From positions 11,614,991 to 11,678,990 of the forward strand of contig NC_083646.1 in assembly GCF_963576545.1 (NCBI RefSeq): DNA of 64,000 nucleotides. Direction: 5' to 3'. A model generated the notes under the pieces. The model saw only the letters and a program-made list of their open reading frames with translations. It had not been told where the DNA came from and did not search any database. Position numbers and translations under genes: made by a program. Positions 22,193 through 36,174 of the stretch are shown piece after piece (position 1 is the stretch's first letter; every line of letters starts with the position of its first letter). The DNA is from Limanda limanda (taxonomy: Eukaryota; Chordata; Actinopteri; Pleuronectiformes; Pleuronectidae).

Positions 22193-22507
22193 TTTAACCT
22201 ACCAACATTTGTGGCAAAAATAAGGAATTTCTCCAAGACACTGCAGAGGTGATGTGTTCAGAAGAATGGGACAGGCCATGTATTGCCCAAGAAGCTGTTG
22301 TGCGGCATATACAAATTTTAAAGACAAATTCTGCCATGCAGGCTTGTGTTACTGAGTGTTCAGTTAATGTGTGAGGAGGCAGTCCTGACCTTGGTGCCTC
22401 TACTGCACTACCTGCCAACACTACCAGATGAAGGAGCTCTCAGGTCTGCTATCTCAGTGATTGGGCTGAAGTGTCGCTGGACAAGTCTGCGACAACAGCT
22501 AGAGAAG
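22193..22507 (+). pseudogene. Possible gene remnant or isolated exon, unidentified
   Basis: A 144-bp open segment at 22364-22507 (48 codons, phase 0 on both sides) is flanked by a plausible acceptor (GTTACTGAGTGTTCAG) and donor (AAG|GTGATG). It encodes a helical, Leu-rich peptide beginning LMCEEAVLTLVPLLHYLPTL. Directly upstream, other frames read CSEEWDRPCIAQEAVVRHIQ and KIRNFSKTLQ, so the stretch resembles a once-continuous coding sequence broken by frameshifts. I do not recognise the protein. It could be one real exon of a gene otherwise missing here, or a decayed copy. Confidence 0.3.
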
Positions 22508-22524
22508 GTGATGAGGGAAGATTG

Positions 22525-22600
22525 TGTGTGTGTGTGTGCTTGCGTGTGTGTGTGTGCGTGCGTGCGTGCGTGCTTGCATGAGTGCGTGCGTGTGTGCAAT
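22525..22600. repeat. (TG)n/(CG TG)n simple repeat
   Basis: Imperfect TG repeat with interspersed CG and CT dinucleotides, immediately downstream of the possible exon at 22364-22507. Confidence 0.9.
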
Positions 22601-25600
22601 GTGAGAGTCAACGTGAGGTGGAAAATATCTCAAATGACTCCACCAAGAAGATTGACGAAGGGGTGTGTGGGAAAATTGTTGGTGTGAAGTTGTTGCTTCA
22701 CACTTCCAGGACAGTCCTTCTATATATGATGAGGGCTGCGTGATGTGGGCCCTTCAGTCAAACTGATTGTCCACCAGAAATATGATTTTACTGTGGGTTT
22801 TTCATTTGCAGTCCTGGAAGTCGAATAGTTTAAATTTGTAACAGCAAATGATAGTGAACTGAACAAGATATTGTTTATTTAATGTGATTTATTATACTTT
22901 CCAACTCCAGGATATGTATTAACTGTAACTACAAAATGAAGAACAAGGGTCAATAATAGACTATGATGCAGTGATTAGTTGATTAATTGCTTCATCAATT
23001 GAAAAGAAAAATAACTGAAAAGTACTTTTGCCAGTTGCCATTAAATATGTGCTCCTTCCATCTGTTTTTAATCCTATAGGCTGAAGACACATTTGTATTA
23101 TTTTATATATTTTTGGTTAATGAATCGTTCAATCTATTGTCATGTCTATTATCTAACTGCCTGAAGAAAAGTAACACATTTGTTCTATACAAATATTTAA
23201 AATAAGGGACAGTTATATAGGTAATTACTTAAAGACTTTAGGGCACCAGTGATAGCTTAGGAAGATAACGTATGTGTATTAAGAGCCATAACTTCACTGT
23301 TATCGTCCTTTAAAATGTTATTATAAAAACGATATGGAATAATATGACTTAGGAGTTTTTAAATAAATTAAATACATCATTAGCATAAACTAAAATCTCC
23401 TGCTGAGTAAGTATTTGCTCTTATACTGATGTTCAGCCTGGTAATGGTGGGGTCAATTAAATCACTCAATTAAACAACTCTCAGTTAAGAATTATTATCT
23501 GTACAACATTAACCCAAAAACTTGAACCAACAAAATATCTGCTTTGACTATTGTGTTCACAAATCTCCTGCACATCCAGACTCATACCCTTTCACCACAG
23601 ATCTTTCTTTCCTCCTAAGTCTCTTTCCATGTAGACTTTCTCTCTGTGGGTCACTGCCTGTTCTCAGTCTATCCAGATTATCTGCTCATATTAATATGTT
23701 TTTTAGCCAAGATTATGTTTGCAGTAAAATGTGATTTCACTGTCATTGAAAAAGGTTCTGAATAAACTATGTTCTTTATTCTGACGTCACTTTCCTTCCC
23801 TACACTTTGGGATTTGCCCATCATCATAATCTGATGATGAGAAAAGTTATATTCACAATCTATTTTTACTCTATAAAGTGTTTCATGTAGGTCGATGACT
23901 GTTTGATGATGGAGCTTATTTATTACCGTGTACACAATGTACAAAACCTCAGTGAACCACTACATTCCGTAGCCACAATGCAAATATGAGGCCATCGATA
24001 ATCGCTATTGATCAGTGGAGGTTAGAAACAAGGGCACAGATCAGGTCTTTCTCTCACTCTCTCTCTGTGACATATGTCTGTCTGTCTCAGGCCTATTTCC
24101 CTCAGCCTCTTTTAGTTAAGGTGCAGTTAGTCAATTCACTTCATGTTTAATCAGCACAAAACGGCTCCTACAACAACTGTATTAGCAATAACAATGAAAA
24201 TATAGAACCAGTGTGCAGACACATCCCCACACTGCAGTGACCTTTTGCTTTAGTCTATCTGATCAATAGAGCTCTGGTGAAGTGTTGATCTGGTGACATC
24301 ACTCATATGTTTTGCGATAAGTGCAGCTGATAGTTGCAGCAGCGGAGAACCAGACAGTAATAGATGCTGCGTCATAAAGGGTGAAATCCAGCGGAATATT
24401 AGCTGACATTAAAACCAAATATGTCTTAAAGTGTTGCCTCGAATTTTGTGAAGCACTTTTGTAACCTTGTTTAGATAAGTGCTATACAACTGTTATTATT
24501 ATTATTATTATTATTATTATAATAAAGCATTAAAAAATATATACGAAGGGTTTAATCCAAAAGGGCTGACTTTTCCAGAAAGTGCTGCTTGATGAATGCA
24601 TGAATATGTTTGACTATAATAACTCTGTAGCATGTTGTATTACTATAAACTGAATAGATTTAGTATTTACCATATCCTCTAGCCACTGGTTTCAGCTTAT
24701 GGAAGAACCTTCCACAGAAGACTTCCCTTCTGATTTAGTGTTGCTCTTCCTACACCATTGTCAAATTAACGATCTATAACTTAATAACTTAAGTGTTCTC
24801 ATTGTACTTATATCCATTTTCTATGCTTTCGAAATGTTTTAAGTACTTAAATTTTCTGAATACGAAAGAAATCAAAATCAAAATTGATGCAGCAGATTGA
24901 GACATATTTTCTTTTCTGCTCGCTTGTAGCGGCTGATGTAGCCTCACACTACCAACCTCAGGCTGTGTAGCACATAACATCACTTATTTTTAACCCTGCA
25001 CACTGATTTTTAATTCATCCCAAGTGTTTAGCCATAAGCTTTGACTAATACTGACTCAAGTGACATCACATCAGAGGATGAATCAGACGTCACACGCCTA
25101 CATCTGGACACAGAAAAGGCTTTTTCACACGCTCAGCATTAAAATAAGTCATCCATCACACTTATATTAGTTTTTTTGACCAAGACCACTAGTGACATCT
25201 CAAAAATGTGGATACTTTTAAAATGCGTTAGAGACAAAGACCATTATTATTAGGCAAAGTAAAAACTGTGTAAGGTCGGAGCTGGTTAATTAGTTAAATA
25301 TCGTGAGCTCTGAACTGAGCACACATTTGAAACTCACTAATGAACACCAGACACACACACACACACACGTCACTCTTGAGGACATTATATGGACTTGCAC
25401 GCACTAGAACATCTGATAATAAGCACAAGTGTGGAGTCATCTTGGCACTGGTCCTTATTCCGTCTAATTGAAGCTTTTCTGTGGCCGTCCCTCCCTCAGC
25501 TGAGCGTGGTGATCAAGGTCAGTGAGTGATAACAACCAAATGTTAATCAAGGGAGATCACAAGGTGCAGGTTGCAATATGCCGGTTAAAACGCCACACAA

Positions 25601-27600
25601 CACTTTTCTAATCAAGAAAAATCTGAACACTAAAAAGACACACAATCAAGACTGATGAAGTTGCCATCAACAATAATAGATTTACACATTTTTCTATACC
25701 TATTTAAAAAGACAAGTATACACAAGAAGACTTCCTGAGCAAATTAAGGCCCCCATCTTAGGAAATAAAATTAAGGCGTATAAAGACACAACTTTAACTT
25801 TTACAAGCTAATTCAGTCACAAAATGTAGCCTTAAAATGAAAATGAAGTTAAATTAACACCTCGCTAACATCACTGTTTATCACTGTTGTATTGGGTTGA
25901 ACTACAATGTTAACTTACAGTGTGGGGGATGGGGATTTACATTTATGGTATATGCCCTGCCACTGCAAGCTCACCAATTCCAGAAATCTAGATACACCAC
26001 TGTGCCAAAGCATGCCTTCATTAGATCACATGCTTTCACCCTACCTTCCCATGCACAACATGCTATTTGCAGATATATGCATCTGATACGTGCACTCAAA
26101 ACATGCCAGAGTTCCCCTCGTCTGGAATGTCTGGTTATGACAATGCTGTTGATGTAAAGTAAAGTGAAGTGTAGGACTCAAATACTGTACAAGTGCATAT
26201 CAATGTTGGTTTGTGAAAATATGATGCTTTAGAAAAGTTTGATATTATACTGTACACTTGTGTCGATGTTGAAATCAGAGCAGTATAATGGAAACAAACA
26301 CGTTGCATACTATCTAACAATAGAATAACTTACGATAAAGTTGCTTCAATATGAAAAAAAGTTATTTCAACTGTGCAGTTACTTCATATGTTCTAAAATC
26401 CAAAGACTACAAATGATTGACATGAGCCTTTACCAAGCAGGAAGTGTCTTTCAAAAATATTGAGTTGTTTTAGGGGAAATTAGGATTTTTAGAGGTTGAC
26501 TTACAATTGGGACTAAAAGTAAACTATGTTGGATCTGGAGTGGTATTCGTTTTACATTGCCATGTAACCAAACATTATGGATGAAAACTGAACTGCTGGA
26601 GTATATTTCATCATAATTAGCTCTTTTGAAATATGGTTTCCCTAAAATATGTAGACTCAGCCTACAAATCCATTCTTTACAAAATGGAGCGATGAGCACC
26701 TGCTAGAAGAAAATCAGCTGGGGAATAAACCGCTGTCATCTTATAATCTAACCTCTTTACCTCTTCTTGGAAAACCCTGAGCCATATGCCTTACAACTGT
26801 ATTTAAACATGCTCGATCCACCAGTGCTGACAAAGCTGCATTAATGAATATTTATCAGAGAAACGCTGTGAAATCATACTTTCAAAGTCACACATGTGCA
26901 TTGACATGTGCTTCACAGTGGTTTCTGTCAGCTTTCCACAGGCATTACGTCATTTTAAAACCCATTTCAAAATACAGCTGTGTTTTCTATCAGTTCACAA
27001 CTCCCCAAAACAAAAAAGGATTAAAGTCTGAATCATCAGGACTCCCTGAGCTCTCTCACACCATCATATCTGTTCAGGTCTCACTCTGGCATCGCTTCAC
27101 TGCTCAGTGTTTTTTTAATCATTATTTCATCCCACAGTCCTGCACAGAGCTAAGCAGAAAATCAAATTCAAATTGTCCACAATGGATCTTACTATGGAGA
27201 AATAAAACAACTTTGATTTCACTTGATTCTGAAACATCCTCACTCTCACAGGCTGTTCCATGAAATACACACACTCTTGACAAAGAATATGTAAAAACCA
27301 AAGTTTAGAAAAAGTGTTGTTATCCCCAAGGCTAAAATCCAGATGTGTAAAACTGCGACATCTTTGGCTGCAGGGGTTAAAAAAAAAGTATGACCTGTTT
27401 TTCATGCCAAACTAAAAAGCTTAAGGTTAAATTCAATCTCCATCATCTCCATCTAAACAATCTGAACCAGGTTATTTGTTTAACCATCATTCATCCTCCA
27501 CTCACCCTCTGTCGACGTGCTCCTCTCGTTAACTCTCACTTCCTTCTTAAAAACAGAATTGAACGATTCATTAATTCACTTTGAGAGACTGATTAGAAAC
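22601..27600. other. Gene-poor AT-rich stretch
   Basis: I see no supported coding exon. It contains a (TTA)n-tailed retroposon end near 24.4-24.5 kb and short simple repeats. Confidence 0.5.
24420..24530 (+). repeat. 3' tail of a truncated retroposon with (ATT)n
   Basis: The sequence GTGAAGCACTTTTGTAACC, then AAGTGCTATACAACTG, then (TTA)n at 24492-24520 matches the general form of vertebrate LINE/SINE 3' tails. No coding part remains. Confidence 0.5.
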
Positions 27601-28381
27601 CGTGCGCGATCTGTCCCATGCTGGCGCTGCTGTCAACTGTGCGCGAGCCCGAGGCGCTGGATGAGCGCGTTCACGTCGCCTGTGACATGTGCCCTCTGCT
27701 GGGAGACGTGCACGCGCCTCTCCGGACCGCCAGTGACCTTGTCATTTCTCACAGAGCTTCATCCGAGTTTAATCACAGTTTATAGGACAAATAGCGACGT
27801 GATTACTCGATTAATCTATTTATAAAAAACTTCGCACTTTATTCTTTTATAAATACTTTGGTCAAAAGTGTCACACGAATTAGTTGAATTTAAGGGCCCC
27901 AGGTTTTCGACGACATCAAATCACTATCGAATCCAAAAGTATAGTGCAGAGAAATGGAAAGTCACAGACACAAAACATATGCAATATCAATAACACTTCT
28001 AATCAGATCTCGTATAAGAACCTGCCTTCTCATTAATGAACAACTTCTCCCAGAGATTGACTTTTAAAAAGAGGGAAAGCTACTAAAATATATAATAATT
28101 GCGGTACCTAGTTGAATAATAATCGTTGCATAAATGTGTCTGTATACATATTCTGGGTTAATAAGAGATATCTTCACCTGTTAACCTATACAATTGAAAT
28201 TAAAGTCATATATGTTTGTTGTAAAATCATTCAGAAAAATTAGATTATATTGTATTATATTCAAATTATCCAGTGAATTTTGTGCGTGTTTGTGTGCACT
28301 ATCCTTTATCATAGTAAAGCCAGTAAAGCCAATTTAAATTTGAAAGTAAATGTGGGACACAGACAAAATGACCATTAACCG

Positions 28382-28528
<147 letters not shown>

Positions 28529-28947
28529 CGGGAGAGAAGAAGAGAGAAAGCGTCAGTGTGTGTTTACTCATACTTAATCTGATTTAATCTCAGTCAAGGC
28601 GCCCAAGAAATGACCTATGATGTCATGAGCTCATTCTATGGGAATAAGGATGAGATTGAGGACAGAGGACAAACAGTGAAGACGGGACACAATGCAGCAG
28701 CCACAACAATCAGCTGCATCCAACAACACAAGCATGTAAACACTCAGAACCATATATTGAGTGAATCACTACGACAACATGTACACTGTGATCTCAGTCT
28801 GATCGTGCACAAAATATTTTGACAAGACAATAAACCTGATCAATGCCATAGAGATGACACGTACAGCTGGGCGACCTGTGCATAAGTGTTTGTGTAAAAA
28901 CACTAATAGTAATTGACCAGTGGAAAACTGTGAGGTAGGGGCGGGGC

Positions 28948-28950
<3 letters not shown>

Positions 28951-29010
<60 letters not shown>
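28951..29010. repeat. (AG)n microsatellite, 60 bp
   Basis: Thirty perfect AG units, about 420 bp beyond the neighbouring GT/GA array. Confidence 0.98.
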
Positions 29011-29015
<5 letters not shown>

Positions 29016-32000
29016 CAGAAGGGATCATGTCTGTCTCTGTGAATAATCCGGAAGAAATGGAGGTTTAACAAGAACCAGGAGAATATTATTAAAGAAGATC
29101 AAGTGAAGAGGAGAAAAGATACACAATCGATCTCTCTATGGTCACTTCTGTTAAAGATGTGAGACAAACTGTTTCTGCTCTCCTGGGTTGTTTTTTGTCC
29201 ACTGTGCGTTAGGGTTTAATGCACCAACCACAAACTGCAACATCCACTGGTTTAACCACAGCGGGGGATGTTGGGATTTCAAACTTTTAACTATAGTCTG
29301 GTCTGACTGAACTCTTAACAATAAAGCTAGAGACAGTTTTAGCTAGATATTAGGCATTGGTACAAATGATTTAATTATAACCTTTTCCTTCCTAGGGTTT
29401 AATCTACAAATTAAGAATGAATCTTTTACTTGTTCTCATACTTAACTTTTGATATTAAAGAATTCCCTTGGATTCATTCTACATCATATAGAGTTCCAGG
29501 AGCTGTCTGATAAAGTCCTGGAGGTCAGACAGAGTGACATTGTTGACTTAATGTTGTATGTTGCTTTGGTTTCGAGGATCCAAATGTTTACAGTCAGGAT
29601 TGTTTTGATGAAGCAGAAAACATAATAATCTTTTCTCCAATTGATAATATTCTTTTGCCCGTCATGGCATCTGCTGAGTAAAGGCCTTTCATGAAGTAAA
29701 CAGGTTGCCGAGCAACTATAGCGTCATTGGGAGTGTCTTCCTGTTCACTTCCGTATTCCAAAAGCCAGGAGGATGGATTACGCCTGCGCACTTCCGAGGA
29801 GGAGGAACGAAGATCTACTGCAATAAAATAGACAGGCGCTGGATGTTCAGCGCGCTCTGATACAACTAATGTACTGGAAGCCCATTGCTTTGCTGTAACC
29901 TGTTCATTGCTTTCTAAATAAATACTTAATTGAGCAGACTGAGTTCGGCTCTTCTTCTCTTAAAGGATAAACCAACACGCTTTAACAGGGACCTGCATGT
30001 TCTTACAAACACACAGTGTGCAGCCATTTGACTTAACTCTCAAAACCAGTCACATAACGCAACATGCAGGAATTCGGAATAGCTAGAAACACATTATATC
30101 GCTTTAAAGCTATAGATTCTCGCTAATGTTACCATCTCTTTCTATCCATCTCACTTCCTGAGTTAGTTTTTACAATCACTTCTACTCTGAAGTGCTTTAC
30201 AAATATAATAACCTGTGTTTACAGCTGGGCCTCATGTAAATAAAGGCCGACTTGCTTGTGGTAAACTGCTGCAGCCGTTTTGGACTTGAACAAACCAGGA
30301 GATTTCTGTGCATCTGGGACAGAAGTTTCCTTTTTACTTGTTCAACCGGTAATGATGCAGAAAACCAGCAGCAGCGTTCATTTCTATAGCAGCTCGAGCC
30401 AACATTTCCACTGTTCATATTTTTCATGCAGTGATATTTATGATGAATCATTTCATGTCAAGCAGTCACTTAGGAAAATTTACTTCAGTTACAATAAATT
30501 AGAAGGAACATCTGCAGCAGGGAGGTAGCGTGAGAAGGAGGGGGGGGGGTCATGGTTTCTCCAGGTTCAAGTCAAAGACCCTCATTGGAGCACAGTGTAA
30601 TTGTGTATATGTAGGGATGCAATACTGATTCTTAGCCAGCAGTGGGCAGGTTGGAACAATTTTTGCAGCCCATAGTGACCCTGTAGTAAAAAATCTGTGC
30701 TTCAAATTAGGACTTGAAAGTGAAGTGAAGTAGTGGTTAGCTGCCAGTGACCAGAGGCTATACACCTGGTCACCTAATGACAAACCAGGGTTTAAAGTGA
30801 GCAGCTGTGCCGACACTAAAGGAAACAAGCTTCACACCTTCAGGTGTTTTATGACTTGAGAGATGCTGAACACAGATGACAAGAGAAACAGAATATCTGC
30901 TCACACGTTTGGTTTTATCAAAGATGAAGTTTAAGTTCTCATTAGCATCAATGAGAGAGATTTGTATAAAGCAAACGTGTGATTTTAGTCCCTTTACACT
31001 CTGACTCATCACTTAGTTTTAGCTTTTAAAGTAAAGTAATTGAAAGGGCAACACTAGACATCTTGCTGGTGAAGAGTTCACCTCCCTGCTGGCCTGGTGT
31101 AGATGCTGCGGCTGGGATAACTTGGCATGTGGGCCTGTGAGAGGCTGATCTGATTTCTGCAGACGGGGCGTCAATCTGCGGGCGCAGTGTCTTATAACGG
31201 TTTCCAGATTGTGTCATGGTCACAGAGGGGCCAAATCTAATGCTCTGTGAATTCACGGGTAAACGCATATTGGTTCAATGTGTGGAGTCTGCAATTTGGG
31301 GGCCAACGCAGAAGAAAGTTCCTCGACACACAGACAAGGCATCGAGAGCGTGCACTCACTACAAACTTGATATCAGGCACAGGGAAACAGATCTGCAGCT
31401 GCAGCAGGCCATGGGTGCATGGACATCAGACTTACGTTGGCATTTTCTCAGGCTGCAGGTATCGATTCATTTACTGACCAAATGTTTGAACTGCAGAATT
31501 TCAATAAACTGCAAAGAATGACAATTTTTCACATTTCCACAAGTGAGTTTTTGCCAGTTTCTTTAATTTAATATCAACAAGGAATCGAACAAAGTAGAAT
31601 TTTTGTCAAAAATTTGATGACTTAAGCTTTTTAGAGGTCTTTCTAACGTTTTCTTCAAAAAGCAGATGTGGCATGTAAATTATGAGTTTATAAACACATA
31701 AATAAATGCATAATGAAATCCTGGTGTGTACCCAGACTAATAGCCAGGTAGTACTCACAGCGCTGTATAAACTCTTATAGGCTATTGAGGGCATAGCAGA
31801 AGTTTGATGCACATCTGTAAACACAGACAGGCAGCAGAACTGGGGGGTGGGGGTGGGGGAGGGAATCAATAACTCATCACAAGTTGTGAATCAGCCGGCT
31901 CCACTAACCATTCGTCACACACACACGAAAAACGTCCGCCCATTTAATCAAGACTATGATCCAGAGGACGGGCTGCGCTCGGGCAGTTTGTCAGTCAGCT

Positions 32001-32719
32001 CGCTCGGGATTGGATAAGCTAATTAATGTAATGAACAAAGACAGCAAGGACGGCCAGGAAAAGGTTAGGGAGCTGTTAGTGTTTATGGGGCGGCTGTTTG
32101 TCATGCTGTGACTACCCACTGATTAGACACGTTACAGCCCCTTCTGTTGGCCGCGCTGCATCAACAGATGAAGATACACAGAATAATAATGGCTGTTTTT
32201 TCAAGGGAGCGCCAGCGTTGAGCTCAAGCTCCATTTTGTTTTTACACGCTCAACCTCTGGTGAACTCCCAGTAGCACAAAGACATCTCAGGGACCGTTCG
32301 GCCCCATGATGTCGTCACAGTTGAGGAGCAGAAACCCCAGAATATAACACAAAACATGTGGTGGGATGTGAAGTGGACGTTATGATGATGACATACGTTT
32401 ATTGGGGAGCTATTATCCAATCACTGATATAGTCGTGCTTTGCTGCTGTTTTCCACTGTGATGGAGCAAGAGACCAACTTCTTTCTCTTTTCTCTCCAAT
32501 AAATAAAACAATCTGACAGTTAATGAATGTATAGACAGTGGATCTGAAATGGTTATTCGATTAATTGAATAGTCGATTAGCAGAGCAACAGAAAAATGAT
32601 CAGGCACAAATGTAATTATTAATCATTCAAGACATTTTTCAAGCAAAAATTACAAAATTCCTTGTTCCAGCTGATAATGTTCTGTTCTTAGTTTTTTGTG
32701 AAAGCAAACTGAATATTTT

Positions 32720-32835
32720 GTACCTCCGTCAAGAGTTTGTTTGTCTGTTTGTCAGCAGGACATAAAGACTCAGTGGAGTACCACAAAACCTGGGTGAAGG
32801 ATGTGATATGGGTCAGATGCGAATTGCAACCTCTC
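32720..32835 (+). repeat. Dispersed repeat family, copy 2
   Basis: Begins TACCTCCGTCAAGAG, then GTTTGTCTGTTTGTCAGCAG. Diverged relative of the copies at 21.8, 33.0 and 46.5 kb. Confidence 0.5.
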
Positions 32836-32904
32836 AGTTTCAGACATTTAGTATTTAGAGGGCTGGAATAGATGAGTGTTTACATTAAGGGGCGGATCAT
32901 AATT

Positions 32905-33110
32905 ACATTCTGAAAAAAAAAAAAATAAGAGCAAATTCCAGGTAGGTGTAAACCTACTTGGCAATAAATACCTTCTGATTCTGATCAAGTGGATTTAACA
33001 TATTCCTCTGTTTGTTTATTTGTTTGTTAGCAGGATTATGCAAAAACTACTGAACTGATTTCCATGAAATTTTGTGGAGGTGTGGGATGAGACCTGAGGA
33101 AGAACCCATC
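32905..33110 (+). repeat. Retroposon tail plus dispersed repeat family copy 3
   Basis: An A-run, then CTTGGCAATAAATACC, then TTCTGATTCTGAT is a typical fish retroposon 3' tail (to about 32,990). From about 33,005 the core recurs: TTTGTTAGCAGGATTATGC, AAAAACTACTGAACTGATTT, CCATGAAATTTTGTGGAGG. Confidence 0.6.
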
Positions 33111-35879
33111 AAATAAGAAGACAGGAGGATGTTGCTTTCTTTAACATGGGGAAAGAAGGTGTAAGTCTTGGTGGAGGTATCGCTCTCTCTGAGTTCCCTT
33201 CTATATTTACACCAAACACCAAACAAGTAATTTAAATAAATCACCTAAGTCTTAAGAAATTAGGAATGGGCAACTTTTCATATAAAATCCTGTAGTTGTG
33301 AAATTTACGGCCACGATCACTGACCCAGTTGTTATTCGATCTGCTCGTCATAATGACAGCACAGAAAAGCAAAGGAGCTCATAAGTGATCTTTCAATGTT
33401 ACCTTCCACATTAGCATATACTTTGAAATTGACGCAGACTAATTAATGAGGAGAACCACATGGAGGTCAAAGCACTGGAACACAGCCCACACAGCTCAGG
33501 TAAATGTAATTAAACAATTATATAATGTGTCTGCACAGAGACGGAGATTGATGCGTTCGGACAAAGACGAATAAACAAGAACAGAGCTCAGACCTTGCAG
33601 TTGTCTTTCGCCCAGCTTGTTTTTCTTTCTCCCTTTTTTTCCACGGTTGCGTGTTGAGGTTGAGCATTATTCGTTTCCAAATGTCTGGTTTTACAGTTGA
33701 TAATCATCTTGCTCCTTTCCCCCCCCCCACTTCTATAAGAATGTGATACCTAGCGAGCACATGATATCATCTCATTAAATCCATCTTCTCTGTTTCCATT
33801 CGCCTGGTTCTACCTGTCCATCTCCTCCTATGAGCCCGGGTTTCTCATGCTTCCGTGGTCGTCTCCCCCCGCTCCTATTTTGGCATGCCTGTGCCAGGTA
33901 TTTGTTCAAATTCCTCACACCCCGTGGGGATAGGTATGTCCCCCCATTCCCCCCCAGCCCCTCTTTCGTCTTTACTGCCTGTCTCTGTCTATCTTACATA
34001 CGCCAGCACATGTATGAAGCAGCCAACACGGACTCCCCACCACCAGAGTGAGGCGTCCAGCCTTCACATTTTACTGGCAGGTCACAACTAAATTATTTCC
34101 AAGTTGTTCAGCCTCTTGAAGCTGGCAAACCGCAGCTGTGGGCTCTGGGACGTCCGGGCCAAAAACAACTCAGTGGATAACAGGCAACTGTAAGTTGCTT
34201 CTGATAACTCCTGAAAGAACCGTTTGTTCAGTGATGTTGTGGGAGCTTTAAAGTCCGGCCACTTATTAGAACTACCAGCTCAACTTTTCTCTGACATGGA
34301 AAAATGTTGATTCAGGCGAGTGCACTGGATAATTAATTTCCTCTATAATTTAAACACAGTCATTGTATGAATGGGGGGGGGTTGGGGGGGTGGGACACTG
34401 TGTTTGAACATGAGCTGACGTGGTATTGACGTTGGGTCAGGGTTGAACTCCATTAGTTATGTCAGTGCGTCATGATATGACAGAAAATCAGCTGGGAGGT
34501 TTGTCTCTCTGCTCTGCTCATGGAGTCCGAACTCTTGACGTCCAAATTCAATTACACTGCAAGAATCAACGAGTAGTTTCACGTGTGTGCTTACATATTT
34601 CAGGTATCCAGTAGAGAATTACATCCATACTCACAGAGAGCTAAGTGAAATACCACAGGACATGGTTCCTGACTGAAGACTCTTGACTCACTAATCGAGT
34701 ATATAGTGACCCCGGCTTTCTCCCTACGTTTTAACAATTTAAGTGATTGTAGATTAAAGAAAAACACATTTCTATGAAACCTCATCTCACTTATCATTGT
34801 GCCACTGATGGAGCCGCCCAGGTCTTCACCTCTCACACTCACTGATGTGCTGTTGTCCCTGAGACTTGTGTAATGCTCACATTCTTTCTGTACAATAAAT
34901 TCGGTTTCGTTTTGCCAACTGCTTTGTAACAGGATTACAAATAGAAATAAATTGTATAAGTCAGTTGTAAAAACAAGGAAACCATAAAGCCTTTTCTTTT
35001 AGTTTTGCATTTTACAGTTTTGCTTCTTCACTACAGCCTCTTGTTTTAATATAAATCATCATTACAGCCTTTTGCAGTGCATCTCAAGGGTTATTACTGA
35101 ATATACCTTGTTCCCTCTCTTTATATTTTTAAACACCCTGGTTTCATAATTCCATCACAATAAATTGGTCACTTTTAAACCTTACTGCAGTGAACATATC
35201 GGACTTATACAGCATCTGATTATTTGCCAGAATATGACGTTGTGATACCATTTATGGTCGGTTCTTGACTTTCGTGGAAAGTCTCGGCCGTGCGAGATTT
35301 ATGTTTGGTTAAAAAGGTATTGAAACCATTCGAGAGTCGTCAAACAACATGATAAAAACTTATTGTAAATCCCCCTAAATGTAGCTATAAAATATAAATA
35401 CATATAAAAACCGACACAAATATTAACTTAACCTGTTTTAAATTCGTATTCCACTATTCAGCACAGCTGTGGCCATTTTTTTTGTCATAATTCAAAAGCA
35501 ACTGAAATGAGAAAACAGCAATTAAGCTAAAGAGGATGTTTGTAGAAAGGAACCTGTTTGTCATCCACGTCGATTCTCAGAAGTTCTCAAACTCATTTCA
35601 CCACAAAGGCCAAAATAGACAGTTCCAATATATTTCTTACCATTATTAATTGCCGGAGAGTGGAATCTATAATTTTGAAGGATATTGTTATATATTCTGG
35701 TGCTGTGGTGCTTTCAACAAATGGACAAAAATAAACAATAACTCACTCTGTGGGGGGGCCCTGGACCCCAGATCAGGCCAACACAACTTAAAATTATTAA
35801 TCAGTCCGGTGCGGGATGAGACCCCCTCCCTCAGCATCCCATCCCACCCACTCCCCCCCCCCTCTCACACTCACCCCTC

Positions 35880-36174
35880 TCCCGTCGACTCAGACACATC
35901 CAGCCCTGAGCCGAGGAGGCAGAGCTGCACTGAGGACGGGACGGGACACACAGCGGAGATCAGATCAGCGAAAGTTCTGAGGAAGATTATCACCTTCAGA
36001 CTTCATCACCTCCTCCTGCTGAAGACCACCGATCCTACACACTTTGTGCCTGAAGAGGTCAGAGGGGTTTCACAACAAAGCATGAGCGTTTGAAAATGGA
36101 AATGGAACTTTTCCTCCGAACAAATGCATGGAACATTATCTCAACAGCAGCATCTGGGATGAAGCTGTTCTAGG
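35880..36174 (+). other. Probable 5' UTR exon of the urotensin receptor gene
   Basis: A moderately GC-rich block ends at a perfect donor (TAGG|GTAAGT, donor GT at 36175). A matching acceptor with a long polypyrimidine tract (37585-37632, AG at 37650-37651) lies just upstream of the receptor ATG at 37706. The exon's 5' edge is an estimate. Confidence 0.5.

Larger units (their letters stand above)
29011..35780. other. Gene-poor stretch
   Basis: No supported coding exon. It contains two copies of the dispersed repeat family (32.7 and 33.0 kb) and a possible LTR-like block near 29.7-29.97 kb. Otherwise it is AT-rich sequence with G or C homopolymer runs. Confidence 0.5.

Noticed and set aside
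26844..27263. 139-codon plus-strand frame
   Set aside because: AT-rich, no recognisable motif, no promoter or splice context.
31216..31521. 101-codon plus-strand frame
   Set aside because: No family resemblance or flanking gene signals.
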